A stretch of DNA of 64,000 nt from Trichaptum fuscoviolaceum (taxonomy: Eukaryota; Basidiomycota; Agaricomycetes; Hymenochaetales; Trichaptaceae): contig CAJSYZ010000003.1 in assembly GCA_910574455.1 (NCBI GenBank), positions 372,001 through 436,000 of the forward strand. The letters run 5' to 3'. A program made the translations under genes and the position numbers. The number at the start of each line of letters is the position of its first letter. Positions within the stretch are counted from its first letter, which is position 1. Shown here one piece after another: positions 9,783-21,432 of the stretch. The notes beneath the pieces were generated by a model. The model was not told where the DNA came from and did not search any database. It worked only from the letters and a program-made list of their open reading frames with translations.

Positions 9783-11284
9783 CTAAAATGAATGCTCTCC
9801 ATTGTGGCTTTGGCGAATTGTTAGATCTTTCTGATCTGTGAATTGTCTGGTTTGTATAGTCGTCTTGCTCTGTTTGTGTCTGATTTGTATAGTTGTCTTG
9901 CTCTGTTTTAGCCTACAAAAGTAAATAGCATGTGAGTGTCGTTGGGCGAAATGTGATGTAAAAGAGGGTGATAAATTGAGTATGAATGACATCCCTACGT
10001 GGGGTACAAGGGTAGGATGCGTTATTAGTTATAAATTGTTGAATACCTCTGATGTCGCTTCATCCAGGTTACAATGGAATGATTCAATGATGGCGAGCAG
10101 TTCGAGACTGAACTTGGGATGAAACCTATAAGGAGTAGCTACTTGCAGGATACATTTGAAATGGTGAAGGATGGAAAGCGCGGACATATCACTTCATGTT
10201 AAAGTCTGTCAAGCCATCTAACATGTTAGCATTTTCGTGCTATAACTGGCTCAGCTGTACATCGTCGAGGAGCAATAACAAGAAGAGGAAGGCGGAGATG
10301 GAATTTGAGGGTAGAATGTCCCATTGTTTTGATGAAACAAATGCAGAGATGAAAAATCTGGTATGAAATCCTATGCTAAAAATGCTGTTACTGAGTATGC
10401 ATTGCAGATCAGGGGTGGTCGATTAACTGTGCTATTCAAATGTCATTGCGATCTCGATCAGGGACGTCAATTATATCTTGATCAGGAGGTGAACCACTGA
10501 CGTCATGATTTTCCAGGACTCAAGACGGTGGTCAAATTGCCAATCCTATTTTTGTAGCGTAAGGTAGATAGACTTAAGGAGTCACTTGCCGGACATTTGC
10601 AGATATAGGTAGGACACATATGTAATGAACCGGGAACCGAAGGGCCTATTATGATGATGAAGTATTGCTAGTTTGGGTAAGCGCTGTTAAAGACATGTAA
10701 CTGACAGAGACCTTCCCACGAACTGGACAAAGTGAGAGACGTATGGGTCAGTGTCACGTGCCCGTATGTCGGGACAAGTCTTTATGTATGTCAATTATTT
10801 TGTGTAGGACGGGTTGGTAGGTATGTGGAATGTATTGTCGAGATAATTTCTGGACGAAATGAGAGTCAATGGGTGTGATGGTTGCCGGTGGTCGAAAACC
10901 CAGAATTAACGAGTCTGTACCGATCAGCATTGATCTCAACAGAAACGTCGTGCTAGGCGTAGACAGGTTGAGACTAGGAGGCTATTCATGGATAGCAAAA
11001 AAGCGGACTCACACTAGATACTATTGTCGTGCACAACACTGGGATGCCATAGAGAAAGCAGATACGTGTTTCAAACACATAAGAACTTCGACATTCCTTT
11101 GGTAGAGTTTAGATGATGCAAGAGGCACACATTTGTATTTAAGTCTGAGGACGTTTATTGTAGTCGCAATTAAATACACGACGAAGCCAGGTACAAGACC
11201 CGGGGAAAATGATAGCACGCAAAAAGACACGCAAATGTAGGGGAAGTCCGAAGTGAAGTCTGTCGAAATGCAAGGAAGCAACAT
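9783..11284. other. Gene-free AT-rich stretch
   Basis: No frame with splice support or recognisable product. Around 9840-9910 there is an imperfect tandem repeat of CTGTTTGTGTCTGATTTGTATAG (a near-duplicate follows about 33 bp on). The remainder looks like unconstrained intergenic DNA. Confidence 0.45.
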
Positions 11285-12010
11285 TCAATGCGACACATTG
11301 CAAGCAATGTCCTTCAGCATTGCGAGCTCCTCTTGAATCTCCGCTTGACGTGCTAACAGTCTAAGTTGTAGTTCGACTTCGACTTCATGTTGGATGGTCT
11401 AACGCGGGAGTACATGAAGAACAGAATGTCAGATACATAGTAAGTCTGAACCGTATTGTGTACGCACATGTAGCCGATTCTGAAAGTCTTGTGCGGTAGA
11501 TTTGGCCTTCTTCACCTTCTTCTTCATCTGCCGCACGCGTACAAATCTCGCTGTCGCACCCCATCCCTCCACTTCCTCCAGCTCATGTACGAGTTGTGCC
11601 ACGTCCCTGTCGCCATATTGCATCAGCCAAGGAGTTGAAAGTGAAAGTGGAGAACGTACCAAACGAGCTCATCAAGCTTCAATTGGAGGGAGGTCTCGGG
11701 GTCTGGCATCTCGAGGAGGGTGGGCATGAGGGTGTCGGAGAGAGATACCCGAATGGAAGTGATTTTCTCTTTCAGAGACTCGGCGGTCTGGGTAGATAGC
11801 GGATGGTTAGCCTTGTCACAAAACATAAGAACATAGAAGGCGCACCTCTCGCCATTTCAAGGCAAACTTCACCGGCTTCGTGAAGAGCTTGCCGATGAAG
11901 TTGGTGCCCAGAAGCTCCAGCGCCAGCAAGAGGCCGAGTTCGAGTATGTCGAGCGCATCTTGACGACGATGGTGTTGGTGAGGGTGAACAAGGACGGGAA
12001 TGGTTGACAT
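11285..12010 (-). CDS. Stand-alone helical-bundle protein, MLKL N-terminal-like
   Basis: Four minus-strand exons, 12010-11846, 11787-11660, 11606-11468 and 11398-11285, join in frame to 181 residues. The three introns (58, 53 and 69 bp) each contain a stop or frame shift, so splicing is required. The N-terminus is short and basic with a hydrophobic stretch (LELGLLLALELLG, residues about 23-35). The rest is amphipathic helix, including VAQLVHELEEVEGWG, RFVRVRQMKKKVKKAKS and IQHEVEVELQLRLLARQ. This pattern, a helix pair and then an RF..R..MKKK helix followed by an FQ-containing helix, resembles the MLKL N-terminal/HeLo-like four-helix domain of fungal cell-death and NLR-like proteins. No effector or ATPase domain follows. 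Family assignment is by pattern only. Confidence 0.6.
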
Positions 12011-12815
12011 GATGTGGATTCGAGTGAGCGATGAGGGATATGTGAGGTAGATTACGTAGAATTTATACGGAGGAGGGCAGACTGTATAATGGACAATGGT
12101 GAGGAAGAGTCGATGGTCGCGTTTGAAGGTCACGCTCATTTACGGCATAGCACTGCAGTGGTCTCACGGACAGGTATCCTATTATTAAAGAAGCGCGCTG
12201 CTTCCTGGAACAAATACAGGTAAGTAAAAAAACTTATGCTCTATTGGTTTAGCAAAAGGCTGAATGTATGCTTGTGTACAGAAATCCGTAAGAATATACT
12301 TGTCTATCGTGAAATACCCGTAAGTGAACATTGTAGCTAATTTATTACGATTTAATCTGAACTAGTGCTTGTCAGACACGAATAGGAATTAATTTTGATG
12401 GCATTACAATGTGTACTTAGCACAGTCGAATGTGCAAGATAATAAATCAAGTTCTCGGTTAGTATTTCAAAGCCTAAATTCTAAATTCTAAACACACGTG
12501 GCTGAATTGGTCAAAGTATAATATAGATTATTTTGTATTTAATACTACGTGATACCCTTGCATTTGAAAAGTGCAATGTCTGTTAGTTAGTCTGAGCTCG
12601 TCTGTTTCCGCGTACTCGTAGACTACAAAAATAAGATTCAAGCCCCTAAACTTATGTCCGGTGACCATAACGCGAAGCTGATGTCTCGTTATATTTAGAT
12701 ATGCCGACTCTCGGCAATGCGTCCTTTACGCCGCATGCCTCGGCGGAAATGAAACGAGCATATGGCCTGGGCCACGTTTATATTTGGACATGGTCCGGCA
12801 CAGCTGGTCTCTATC
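12011..12815. other. Intergenic, nothing recognised
   Basis: AT-rich DNA upstream of the helical-bundle gene. A short direct repeat of AAATTCTA occurs at about 12474-12490. No gene or RNA is apparent. Confidence 0.4.
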
Positions 12816-13157
12816 CAAAATGGGCAATAGCATATCATCTCACCATACCATCATGCGCTCGTGTTCACCTTCCGTCCTTCCCTCCGTCCATCTTTCACTC
12901 TTCTGACCGCCCAAGGACTTCGTTGTATGCTATCTTCACATACATCATTGCGCGAGAACCTTCGATTCATGACCGGCGCCGCATTGCACATTCATTTATC
13001 CCGAAGGTAGGCTGTTCGCTCTCATGGCTACGACGCTGATTGCAGTGACCGGACCTGATATCTCTTCCTCCGCAGTTACAACCTTATTCTTCGTACAGAA
13101 ATTAAATCAACATGATAGTCAGATGGCAAGACTCAAAGCTTCAAGACCAGTGCGGCT
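12816..13157 (+). repeat. Dispersed duplication, copy 2 (partner at 7727-8050)
   Basis: Second copy of the fragment at 7727. It starts at GGGCAATAGCATATCATC and runs through the same donor and acceptor sites to CTTCAAGACCAGTGCGGC. Substitutions and one added base change the exon end to IHLSRR, so the reading frame at the donor differs from copy 1. Confidence 0.6.
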
Positions 13158-13620
13158 ATGCGGAGGAGGTGTTAGTGTGATTGGACTAGGAGAATAGGTG
13201 TGTTCACACACAGACTTTTTTTATCCCCTTCTTTGCATCATCTTTGTATTCAACGGCACGTTCTGCTGCTATCTTCTCCTTCTCTCAATATACTGAACTT
13301 TAATTTCAGCCCCGGAACGCCGTCTTTGTAGAGGCTCTGCGCGCCGCTTGTTTTTTGTCCCTGTGTCACTTGAAGCTTAAGTTTGTTTCTTCGACCGTCA
13401 TTTCGTATTCGCCGCGCTCAAGACCATCAATCAGTTCATCCTTTTCCTTCTGAGTCACAGAACCCTTGCCTTCTGCTGGGTTTGCTCTCTCGTCGTTTCC
13501 TGGTACCGATTCTTAGGGTATGGAGATCACATTCTGTGAACATCGGATCTTCTTCTTTCGACTTTCTATCCTCGCATCAGAACCGCCTTAACAGCGGTAG
13601 GAACTATACGTTGCTATGTT

Positions 13621-14110
13621 TTGAAGCCTTTCTCTTTTCATATCAAAATTGCCATTGCTGATTATATTATCCGACGCCTTCGGACGTTTCGACCTCTTTA
13701 TCCGATTCATTTCATCGACGCCGGAGCGCTTGGATCAGTATACACAGCTGTAAGCCTAGAGAATGGCTCGTTCATGGCTGTCCTTATGATTTGCTTCCTA
13801 GATGTCACGAAAATGCCTCGCATTTATAAGCAGTTCGAGGACGAGCCATGTACAGCGGACGAAAGTGTAAAGCAAATGTACGCTATGCAGTTGCTCGATG
13901 GAGTGAAATACCCCGGTGTCAGAGGAACTATTCATCGAGATATCAAACCCGATAGTGAGTTTTCAATACAAACATTCTCATTGCACCTATACTTATTATC
14001 CGAACACATGCATCTTGGACCGCGACGGTCTTCTTAGGTTCGTGGACTTTGGAACTGCAAAAGTCACAGCGAGGGCCATTGTTCGCAAAATCCTACCAGA
14101 CCGGTGCCGT
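13621..14110 (+). pseudogene. Decayed protein kinase, Ssk2/MAPKKK-like
   Basis: Recognisable kinase pieces occur in the right order: a glycine loop (DAGALGSVYTAV), a beta3/alphaC region (MICFLDVTKMPRIYKQFEDE), the helix before the catalytic loop (ESVKQMYAMQLLDGVKY), the catalytic loop IHRDIKPD, and RFVDFGTAKV with the DFG motif. The wording, especially DVTKMPRIYKQFEDE and QMYAMQLLDG, resembles fungal Ssk2/Ssk22-type MAP kinase kinase kinases of the osmostress pathway. The ATP-binding lysine expected after SFMAV is leucine. The stretch between alphaC and ADESV is missing about 30-40 residues, and the frame shifts between KPD and the DFG part. Downstream to about 14560 there are further unjoined fragments. 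Inactive relic. Confidence 0.6.
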
Positions 14111-14695
14111 ATATGCCATCATCATTGGAGATAGCCCTGTCAACTCGGGGTGAGTGTAGATAGATTCTCAAGGACGTGACTCCATCGCTGATATGCACTA
14201 ATATGACACAGACACCGATAATCCTCAGAAATTTGTGATTTTCGACTGGGATACGCGCTCTTATACCATGCTCAAAACCGGGTCTGTTGGTATTATCGAT
14301 GCACAGTAATCTCTCAAAAATCGCAGTAATGGTGGAGAGAGTCTGTACTGGTCTGGAATAGCATACCATGAGCTCACACTACGGCCGAGGGTGCTCTGGA
14401 TTTGTGTAAGTGCTCTATCTTTGACTTCTCGCTTTCAATGCGGCGGATCCATGCTCACATTTTCCCTTCTTCTGGATACAGCCTGTCCATAGTTTTCGAG
14501 ACGACCCGCTATTTCTCCTCCATTATGAGGCATCCGGTATATTCTCTGGCTATAAGCGAGGCTCTCGAAAGCGTATAAAAGCTACGCATTTCTCTGTGGT
14601 AGCCAGCATCAAACACACAATGACATTTCCCTCTATCAGTCCTACAACCTCTTGCTTGCACGACCTCTAGCACGACTTCCTTCACGACTTCCAGC

Positions 14696-15244
14696 ATGTA
14701 CTTCCAGTCGCTCTCCACTGCTATACTCTTTGTCTTCGGGTTGCTCGTCAGCGTCACGCAGTTCGCGTCCGCCGGACCTATTATGCTGACGCCGCGTGAT
14801 GTATGGGACCCAACAATCACATCCCCGGTCACTGTGTGCACGATTGGCACCAAGCAGAACGTGACGTGGTCTCTCGCTGACGAACCTGTCAATATCACAA
14901 ACGGTATAGGCATGGTCATCCTCGCCAAGAGCCAGATTCGATTCAACGACGCCCCTGGCGGATTCCGTACGTGCATGCATTCAACAGCTTATACAGCTGA
15001 TTGATATGAAGTCTGACTGTATTTTACAACAGAGGACCCTCTTGCATTGGGTTTCGAAATTCACCTCGGTACCATCGAAATCACTGTCCCGGACGTCACT
15101 CCGGCAGATGACTATGAGATAGTCCGTACGTATATGTAGTTGCATCAGTACCCAGTGCCACCCGTCGTCGGCCCTCAGCTGCTCGGCCTCTTCAACGGCG
15201 AGCATTCCGAATTCGCACATGCCGCTACGGTGAACGATAGCTAA
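14696..15244 (+). CDS. Secreted Kre9/Knh1-like (Ser-Thr-rich) protein
   Basis: Exons 14696-14966, 15033-15125 and 15156-15244 give 150 residues. Residues 1-26 form a signal peptide ending FASA. Then follow a DVWDPTITSP segment, a VTWSLADEPVNITN segment and a short beta segment ending EITVPDVTPADDYEIV. These are the landmarks of the Kre9/Knh1-type domain found in many small Agaricomycete secreted or GPI-anchored proteins (Pfam PF10342 as I remember it), which act in or on the cell wall. The second intron would be only 30 bp, unusually short; without it the frame stops at TAG. The usual LFGDSGNxSPxFxI ending is changed, and no Ser/Thr-rich tail or GPI site follows. It may be a truncated family member. 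Confidence 0.6.
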
Positions 15245-15789
15245 TAGTGGTGGTGTAGACTTGAGTATTTCTGGTGTATATATAAATCCCGGAACAATAT
15301 AAAGTGCAACTTCGCAATCCATACATGGTCTGGCTTGTATCGGCGTGTTATCATCCGCATGACAGATACATTGCCCTCGGAATGGACTACCCATGCGATT
15401 CTGCAACTTAATTTTTTGCATATAGTCAACAGATAAGAGTATATGTCACGCAGATCTAACACTGTTAAATTTCTAGGTGGTAATGACGACTCAGGTCGAA
15501 GACGCAAGCAATAACTCACTCTCCGGCCGGTGACCGGAAGAAGGGCTGCCACTGTTAAATCGTGATAAAGTGCTGAAGCATTTACCTAAAGAAAGAGCCT
15601 AATAGCGAAATGGTTATGATCGCTTGGTATTTGATTAAGTTCCTCTCAGTAATGAGTTCGAGTCTTGGTGATGTTCATTACCTTTTTGTAACTTCATTAA
15701 GTCTCAGAGTTCACGTGAACAGTTTAAACCATCTAATTTAGTTTAAACTACTTAGACAAAAATTCTTGTAAATAGTTTAAACAAAAGAG
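15245..15789. other. Intergenic; boundary of the tandem array
   Basis: No gene seen. Immediately before the array, three copies of the palindrome GTTTAAAC occur at 15722, 15741 and 15775. The sequence homologous to the array starts about 10-20 bases after the last one. Confidence 0.45.
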
Positions 15790-16600
15790 CTGTGGTGATT
15801 GCTTTTATCTCAATCACGACCGACGATTATTTGCCTTTTAACTCGCGCACCTTTGCGATGCTTGCCCTGAATACTTCGCGTACGCTCTCCGATTTTGCGC
15901 AATTCTTGAAAGCCATCATCTTTCCTCGCATGCGCGTCGGCATCCCAAGTCGACTCAACCACTTGCTCGTCAAACTACCACCCTACCTCGGTCCATTGAA
16001 TCCGGATCTCCAGGGCATATCGTCTTGATTGCAGTTCAGCCCTTTCCATGGCAACGGACCCTACCCCGCTAAGTTCGTAGTGAAAATCACAGAAGACGAA
16101 GGCAATATCGGTGAGTTGGAAAGGGACAGTTGGACGCTTCTCATATGAGACTAAGAGGGGAAAGTATCGGAATATGCAGCTTTCTTCAAGCATCCCATAA
16201 AAGTCGATCTCTGACGAGCTAAAGGATTTACAGTTCGCTCCATTTCTTCTAGCTCCCCCCCCCTCTATCTGCCTTTTTGACCCTACTTTCTCAAGCAGCC
16301 TTTCTATGGAGTCCCGCATCAGCTACTAGCGTCGCAATCGGACAATGGTTACAGGCAGGCGAATCTTGGCCAGCATACTCAAGTAAGTAACCTTAACCTC
16401 ATCCCCGTACCAATCTTCTGACCTTGACCTTGTCTTTACATGTACGGAACCCTACAACGACCACTATCATCCCCTGACCCAGATCCGTGCCGAGCTGTCA
16501 TTCACTGGCAGTTCTCGACTTCGACGGAATAACTTAGATTATCTGGCTAGTCCAGCTATGTATCTAACTCATTTTAATATTGGCATAACACCCTTTTTGA
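15790..16600 (+). pseudogene. U0: 3' part of the decayed plus-strand gene
   Basis: Left-most, incomplete copy of the plus-strand block. It retains the segment reading NSRTFAMLALNTSRTLSDF (from about 15834) and the last exon reading IRAELSFTGSSRLRRNNLDY (about 16483). The usual stop in CATTAATG is mutated to CATTTTAAT, so the frame runs on. The 5' two thirds of the gene are absent, which marks the left end of the array. Confidence 0.6.
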
Positions 16601-17160
16601 ATTCAAGCTGTGCAAGTAGGCGTCGAAATAAGTGTGAACCAGGATCACAATTAGCATATCACGCCTTGCAGACAAAAAGACAGTAAACAGGGCCTCGCGA
16701 GCTGACGCGATGCATTTGACTCCAGAAAACCGAGTTCCAGTATGTGGAGATGGATTTCAAGCGAATGATGGACGAGAAAGCTGAATGACCCGCGAATGAT
16801 TTCGCAGATGACGTTGTGCAGGCGGAGGAGTGTTCGGGTTATGCGCGAGCTGAAAGAGAGCAAAATGTTCGTGCAAAGAGGGTGTGTATAAACTGGGAGA
16901 AACATCCATCCAATTTATCCGCAATGTTCAAAGGGCATCTCAGATATCAGTCTTACGTTCCGGCGTCAAGCGAGGACGGTTGGTGGCCCAGAATTCGGAT
17001 AACTTGCAATATGAGTAAACATTAATTACATAGCAGGAGACGGAATAAAAGCATCATTATAAGCAAATGGGGGAAAGTCTTTCGTACGGCAACTTTCTAC
17101 TTGGCTCCGTTCTATGGATATGAATTTCAGAAAGCTAATCTCGATGAATCAATGACTGAA
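16600..17160 (-). pseudogene. Minus-strand membrane-protein tail relic of unit A
   Basis: Homologous to 25405-25900, where the frame is best kept. Here the minus strand shows broken pieces such as HSLEIHLHILELGFLESNAS. It recurs 3' of every membrane gene copy (about 38380-38800, 47520-47970, 55063-55500 and at the right edge from about 63905). Confidence 0.4.
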
Positions 17161-17212
17161 CATACCCCTTCTACGATGTATGACATCACTCTCCCGGCTC
17201 TTACTCGTTCTC

Positions 17213-20200
17213 CTACATGGACGTGATTTTCTCACTCTCATTGGGCGTAACAACTCCCGTTCCTATTACAGGAGTGCTTGGCAGCAAGTTCTGATCTGCA
17301 GGCGTAGCACCAGGCGCTACTGGGCTCCGTGATGCAGTCGACAGAGGATCCTCATCGGGAAAAGGAGGAGAACGGTCAAGCTGGTCTGGGCTATCCGGTT
17401 TGATCCTCATCTGTGTCGAAGGCAAATCTTCCGCGTCTTCATGAACGGGAGCGGGCTGGCTTGATTGCGAAGGAGTGGACAAAGTGAATGCGGTGTTATC
17501 TTGGCCTTGGCCAGCCACTCCTGATCCTAGAGGTAAAGCATCAATGTCGGCATGCTCTACCGCCGCTTCGTGATGCTGCTGATCCTCAATCACCCTGCTT
17601 GCTTTGCGTTTATCAATCCATGCGGAGAGTACTACATCGTAGAATTTCTTTCTCAGGTCTGGGTAGCCCCATAGCAATTTCCCGATAAAATACTTTGCCG
17701 GTGCACGTTCTTCACTCTCCATACTGATTCATGTTAGAATCTTCATGTTAAAGTGGTCAGGAGCTTACATATCGGGTTTCCAAAGTTCAATTTTCGACAT
17801 GACCCAATCGGCCGTGTCAGCGTTGAAGGTCGTCAACAGAGCTTCACAAAACTCGTTTTCAGCGTTCTTGGCATGGTTTTCCGCTTGGGCTTCCTCTGGC
17901 CCCTCAGCTTTCTCATTTCGCTCTTCTCCTCCAGATTCAATGTCGCCTTCTGTCCTTCCCGCAGTGCAACATGCGCATATATGCAGCCGAACAAAATGAC
18001 CTGAGGCATAAAATGCCTTTTTCGTCACCAGCCAGCCCTTCTTGATCGGATATATGATGAAGCGGATGATTCTCGAAAGGGAGTACGGCTCTGACCAGTC
18101 ACTGAACCAGTAAATCTCGTCGTTTAGACGTGCTACGCGGTTGTCAATCCCGAATGCCCTATTACGAGATGTCAGTACGAACTTGAGCGGTGATGCAAAT
18201 ATTCAGAGTACCAGAAGAAATTTCGTTGCAAGTATAATTTGTTCCGCTTGTATGTATTGTAAGGCCGCTTGACCATCTTCCACATCCATTTCGGTCTTTT
18301 CCTGATCCATTTCAGGCTTTTCCTGATCCATTTCAGGCTTTTTGTGATCCATTTCGTGGCTTTCGTGATCAGGCTCATGGCCTTCATGCTAATCCAATCT
18401 GTGAATGTTGTGATCGGCTTCATGACTATTCTTATCCATCCAGCCCAGAAGGAATCACGCTTGAGCTGGTATATAAACCAAAGTGTAACTGCCAGCAAGC
18501 ACATGCCATGCAGACCTGTGAGGATACTCGTTGCGAAAGAGACGAAATGTGGCTGGCCAAAAGTCAGTTCTGTGGAAATGTTATAGTACATGATGCCGCA
18601 CCTGGAGAGACAGATAGGCGAAAAGGTTCAAACCAATCACAAACGAAACGGCGGCAATGATTAGGAACAGCATCGGAGCTTTGTCGAACCACATGCGTAT
18701 GAGCCGAGGAGGTACACGCGAGTCATAGCTGTTAGATACATCAGTTAACCATCGGCAGTATAAACATAGAATAAAAGACGCACATCGAAGACTTCCTCCA
18801 TGTCAAGCCCAGCAGGCTACTCACACCCGATGATACACTAAAGACCAGTGATAAGAACCAAAATAGGTTGACGACTCCTCTCAAGGGATTAGACGGCACC
18901 GCGTCCGTCTCCGCATACGTGAACTGGAGTGTGGTCGCTGTCACGCTGGAGAAAAAGGTGGCGATCGTAGTTAAGTTAACATATCGCGTCGTATCCCTCT
19001 CCATCTGGTCAACAAGGAACTTTGGGAGGGCTGACTTAAAGTTAGAGCGGGTATGGACGTAATGATGGCAAGGTACTTACCCTCCTTTCCGAATGTCTTC
19101 AGCTCTTCAGCTACATTTCCGACATCAATTTGAGGAAGTTTGTCTTCCGACATTTTTGTCTCTTTCACCGCGTCGCTCACGCCAACCATTGTGGAATTCA
19201 AGACGAGGAAAAGCTCATCGCAAATGTAGTCCAGGAAACGGTCCGGACAGTGAGATGTAACTGCATCTGAGCTGTCAGAAATTGTTTTCCCGAGAGGTTG
19301 ATGACAAGCACACCTAACAGTCTTGGAATTCCATCCTTCATGCCAAATATATTAGTCTCCAAGATAACCCGAATTTTCGGAACTCACCCGCAAACAAGCC
19401 ACCCATTTCCTGACTTTACGGAAATAGAACGCATGTTTCTGGTGGTAAAGACTTTCCTGAAACTCTTTCACACCAAAAAGCAGTTTTGCGAAAGAGGTTA
19501 TTACAGCCGTAAATTCTGTCTGTTTCTCTAGAGAAATGTTCAGTTCTTTGTATAGACTATAGGAGATTACGCACCGCCCGATTGCACAGACAAAAATCGT
19601 TCAAGACACTCAACGGGTTTATCAAGCGCGCCCCGGAGTATCCCGGAAGCAATAATAACCGCACCGTCGCCTCCGATAACGCGGTAGTGTTCAATGAGAT
19701 GATCCAGCTGTTTTCATTGTTAGCAGTAGTTTTCAGTTCTCATAAGAAAATGTTGACCTCTTCCTGCATTTTAATGCATGATCTAGATCGAAGGAGATCT
19801 GTTAATCTAAAATCTGTCAGGGATTAGTATATAAACCGTACTGTTTGTGTGTTGCGAGATGTTTTCCAAATCTCGAAATCTTCTCGTCTCCCATGCAGCC
19901 GGTTGCAACTGCCTCGGACGGGGAAACTAAATTTATGTATTCCTGGCACTGGTTCTCGAAGACTTCAGTCTTTTGCGTAGCCAGCCATTCATGAACGGCT
20001 TCGGAATGAATGAGGTCGTCGTAGAAGAGAGTAGTGTCAATACCGAAGCATCTGATTGCAGCAAACTACTTACATTTCTCCCCGAATGTCGTCAGCGCTT
20101 CGACAACACCACCCATCGCCGTTTCCAAGTCGGTGAAGAATTCGTTATGGATGAATCTCAAGCATTTGACATATTTACTTCCCCGTAGGAGGCCTGCGCC

Positions 20201-21432
20201 ACACATCATTAGAGATCAAGCTACGCTTTAAAGCCTTTGGTCCTTACCGAAAACTTTGCCATCTCCGTCCTTGTATGAGAGAATTAATCCTTTGCATTTT
20301 TCATAGATACTCTGAACTCACACTAGCGATTCTATTCCATTGCTCGAGCTTAGCAGGATAAATTGCATCTTTTTCACGCGGAATCCAAGCGACGTGATCG
20401 ATTGTGTCCCAAAGCCTATAGAAAGACAGACTAACTTTGCCCATTGCGTTCGGTCTCCCTAAGACTTCATTAGTCATACAAAATCTTCGCTTAAACATTA
20501 ATACGACATACCACTGGGAGTCACGTCGAATGCCTTCTCCAGAGATTCTACAGGTTCAAGCAAAGCTTTCCGTACTTTTTCTGCCTTTTCAATCACTCGC
20601 TCGTCACCTCCGACAATGCCTAAGTGTGCAATGAAGCATCCCAACTGTTATTTGTCGGTCAGAGAATAATTGCTCAACAAGGGTCCCGTACGTACCTCCA
20701 CCTGCATCTTTTCGCACTCGCTTGAATGGAAGACAGTATAAGAGCCAATTTGAAGAGTAAGGCGGAGTGTAGTACCTTCTGTGCTTCGCACATCTGTCTT
20801 TGTACTTGACAATTGTTTCGTCGCTTGGCCAGTCGTCTATGGGTGCGTTTGAGCCGTCACGGCTGCCGTCATTAAAGACACGTCATCACGCACCATCGAT
20901 ATCAGTCTCATTCTGCTCCATCTCAATGTTGAGAAGTTCCTGAGTAGTAGGGTCTGCAGCTGCTGGTGAATTGTCACCTACGTATTCATTCGAATCATCT
21001 CAGTTGCCATCATAAAAGACGCGTTATTTCTCACCCGGATTCGCAGTAGCGAGGTTTGCCATATCAGTACTGAGAGGTTCCTGGCCAGCGGCGCCTGCTT
21101 CTTCTGGTGAGCCATCGCTTTGGTGCAAAGCTCCACGAAGTTCCTGGGCTGTTTTCGCGTCAGAAAGGATGTACGCATAGGTTAAAGGTATGTGAGTTTG
21201 TCACTCACTATTTTCTTGATTTTCCATTCGAAGCATATGGTCTCGAATCTCCTTCACGACAGTGAGGATATCCTTCAACGTGTCATTCGGTACTTGCGCC
21301 GAATTGACGCCTTGACGCTATCAATATCTCAACGACATAAATTGCTTGATAATTGCGAACCTATTCCTGGATCTGTGAAACTGCGTCAGCTTAAAGTTTG
21401 TAACCCGAGGTAAGAAGAGACGAACCAGACAT
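17213..21432 (-). CDS. Array membrane protein, copy A
   Basis: Multi-exon minus-strand gene read from ATG 21432 to TAG 17213. Its exon chain parallels copy E. The N-terminal part holds short acidic exons and two helical modules; the second is the A/D subtype, with LIEHYRVIGGDGAVI at about 19700. The membrane part has FFSSVTATTLQFTYAE, GVVNLFWFLSLVFSVSSG, a helix in the exon near 18620-18720, and ATSILTGLHGMCLLAVTLWF. The juxtamembrane segment is unusually long because of a tandem repeat (KSLKWIRK-type units). The last exons encode a Glu-rich linker and the conserved GKLLWGYPDLRKKF, then a Pro/Ser-rich acidic tail. A plasma- or endomembrane protein with large cytosolic parts is likely. Internal exons at 19.2-20.0 kb diverge from B, C and E. 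Not every splice site was checked. Confidence 0.6.
18285..18375 (+). repeat. 21-bp tandem repeat inside copy A coding exon
   Basis: About four units of TTTTCCTGATCCATTTCAGGC (21 bp) with substitutions. On the coding minus strand each adds seven residues of the type LKWIRKS, giving a Trp/Lys-rich amphipathic stretch just after the fourth membrane segment. Copies B, C and E have one or no unit here, so the repeat is specific to A. Confidence 0.75.

Noticed and set aside
18269..18586. Plus-strand 105-residue frame opposite membrane exons of copy A
   Set aside because: Shadow of the minus-strand exon; its hydrophobic repeat is the complement of the KWI repeat.
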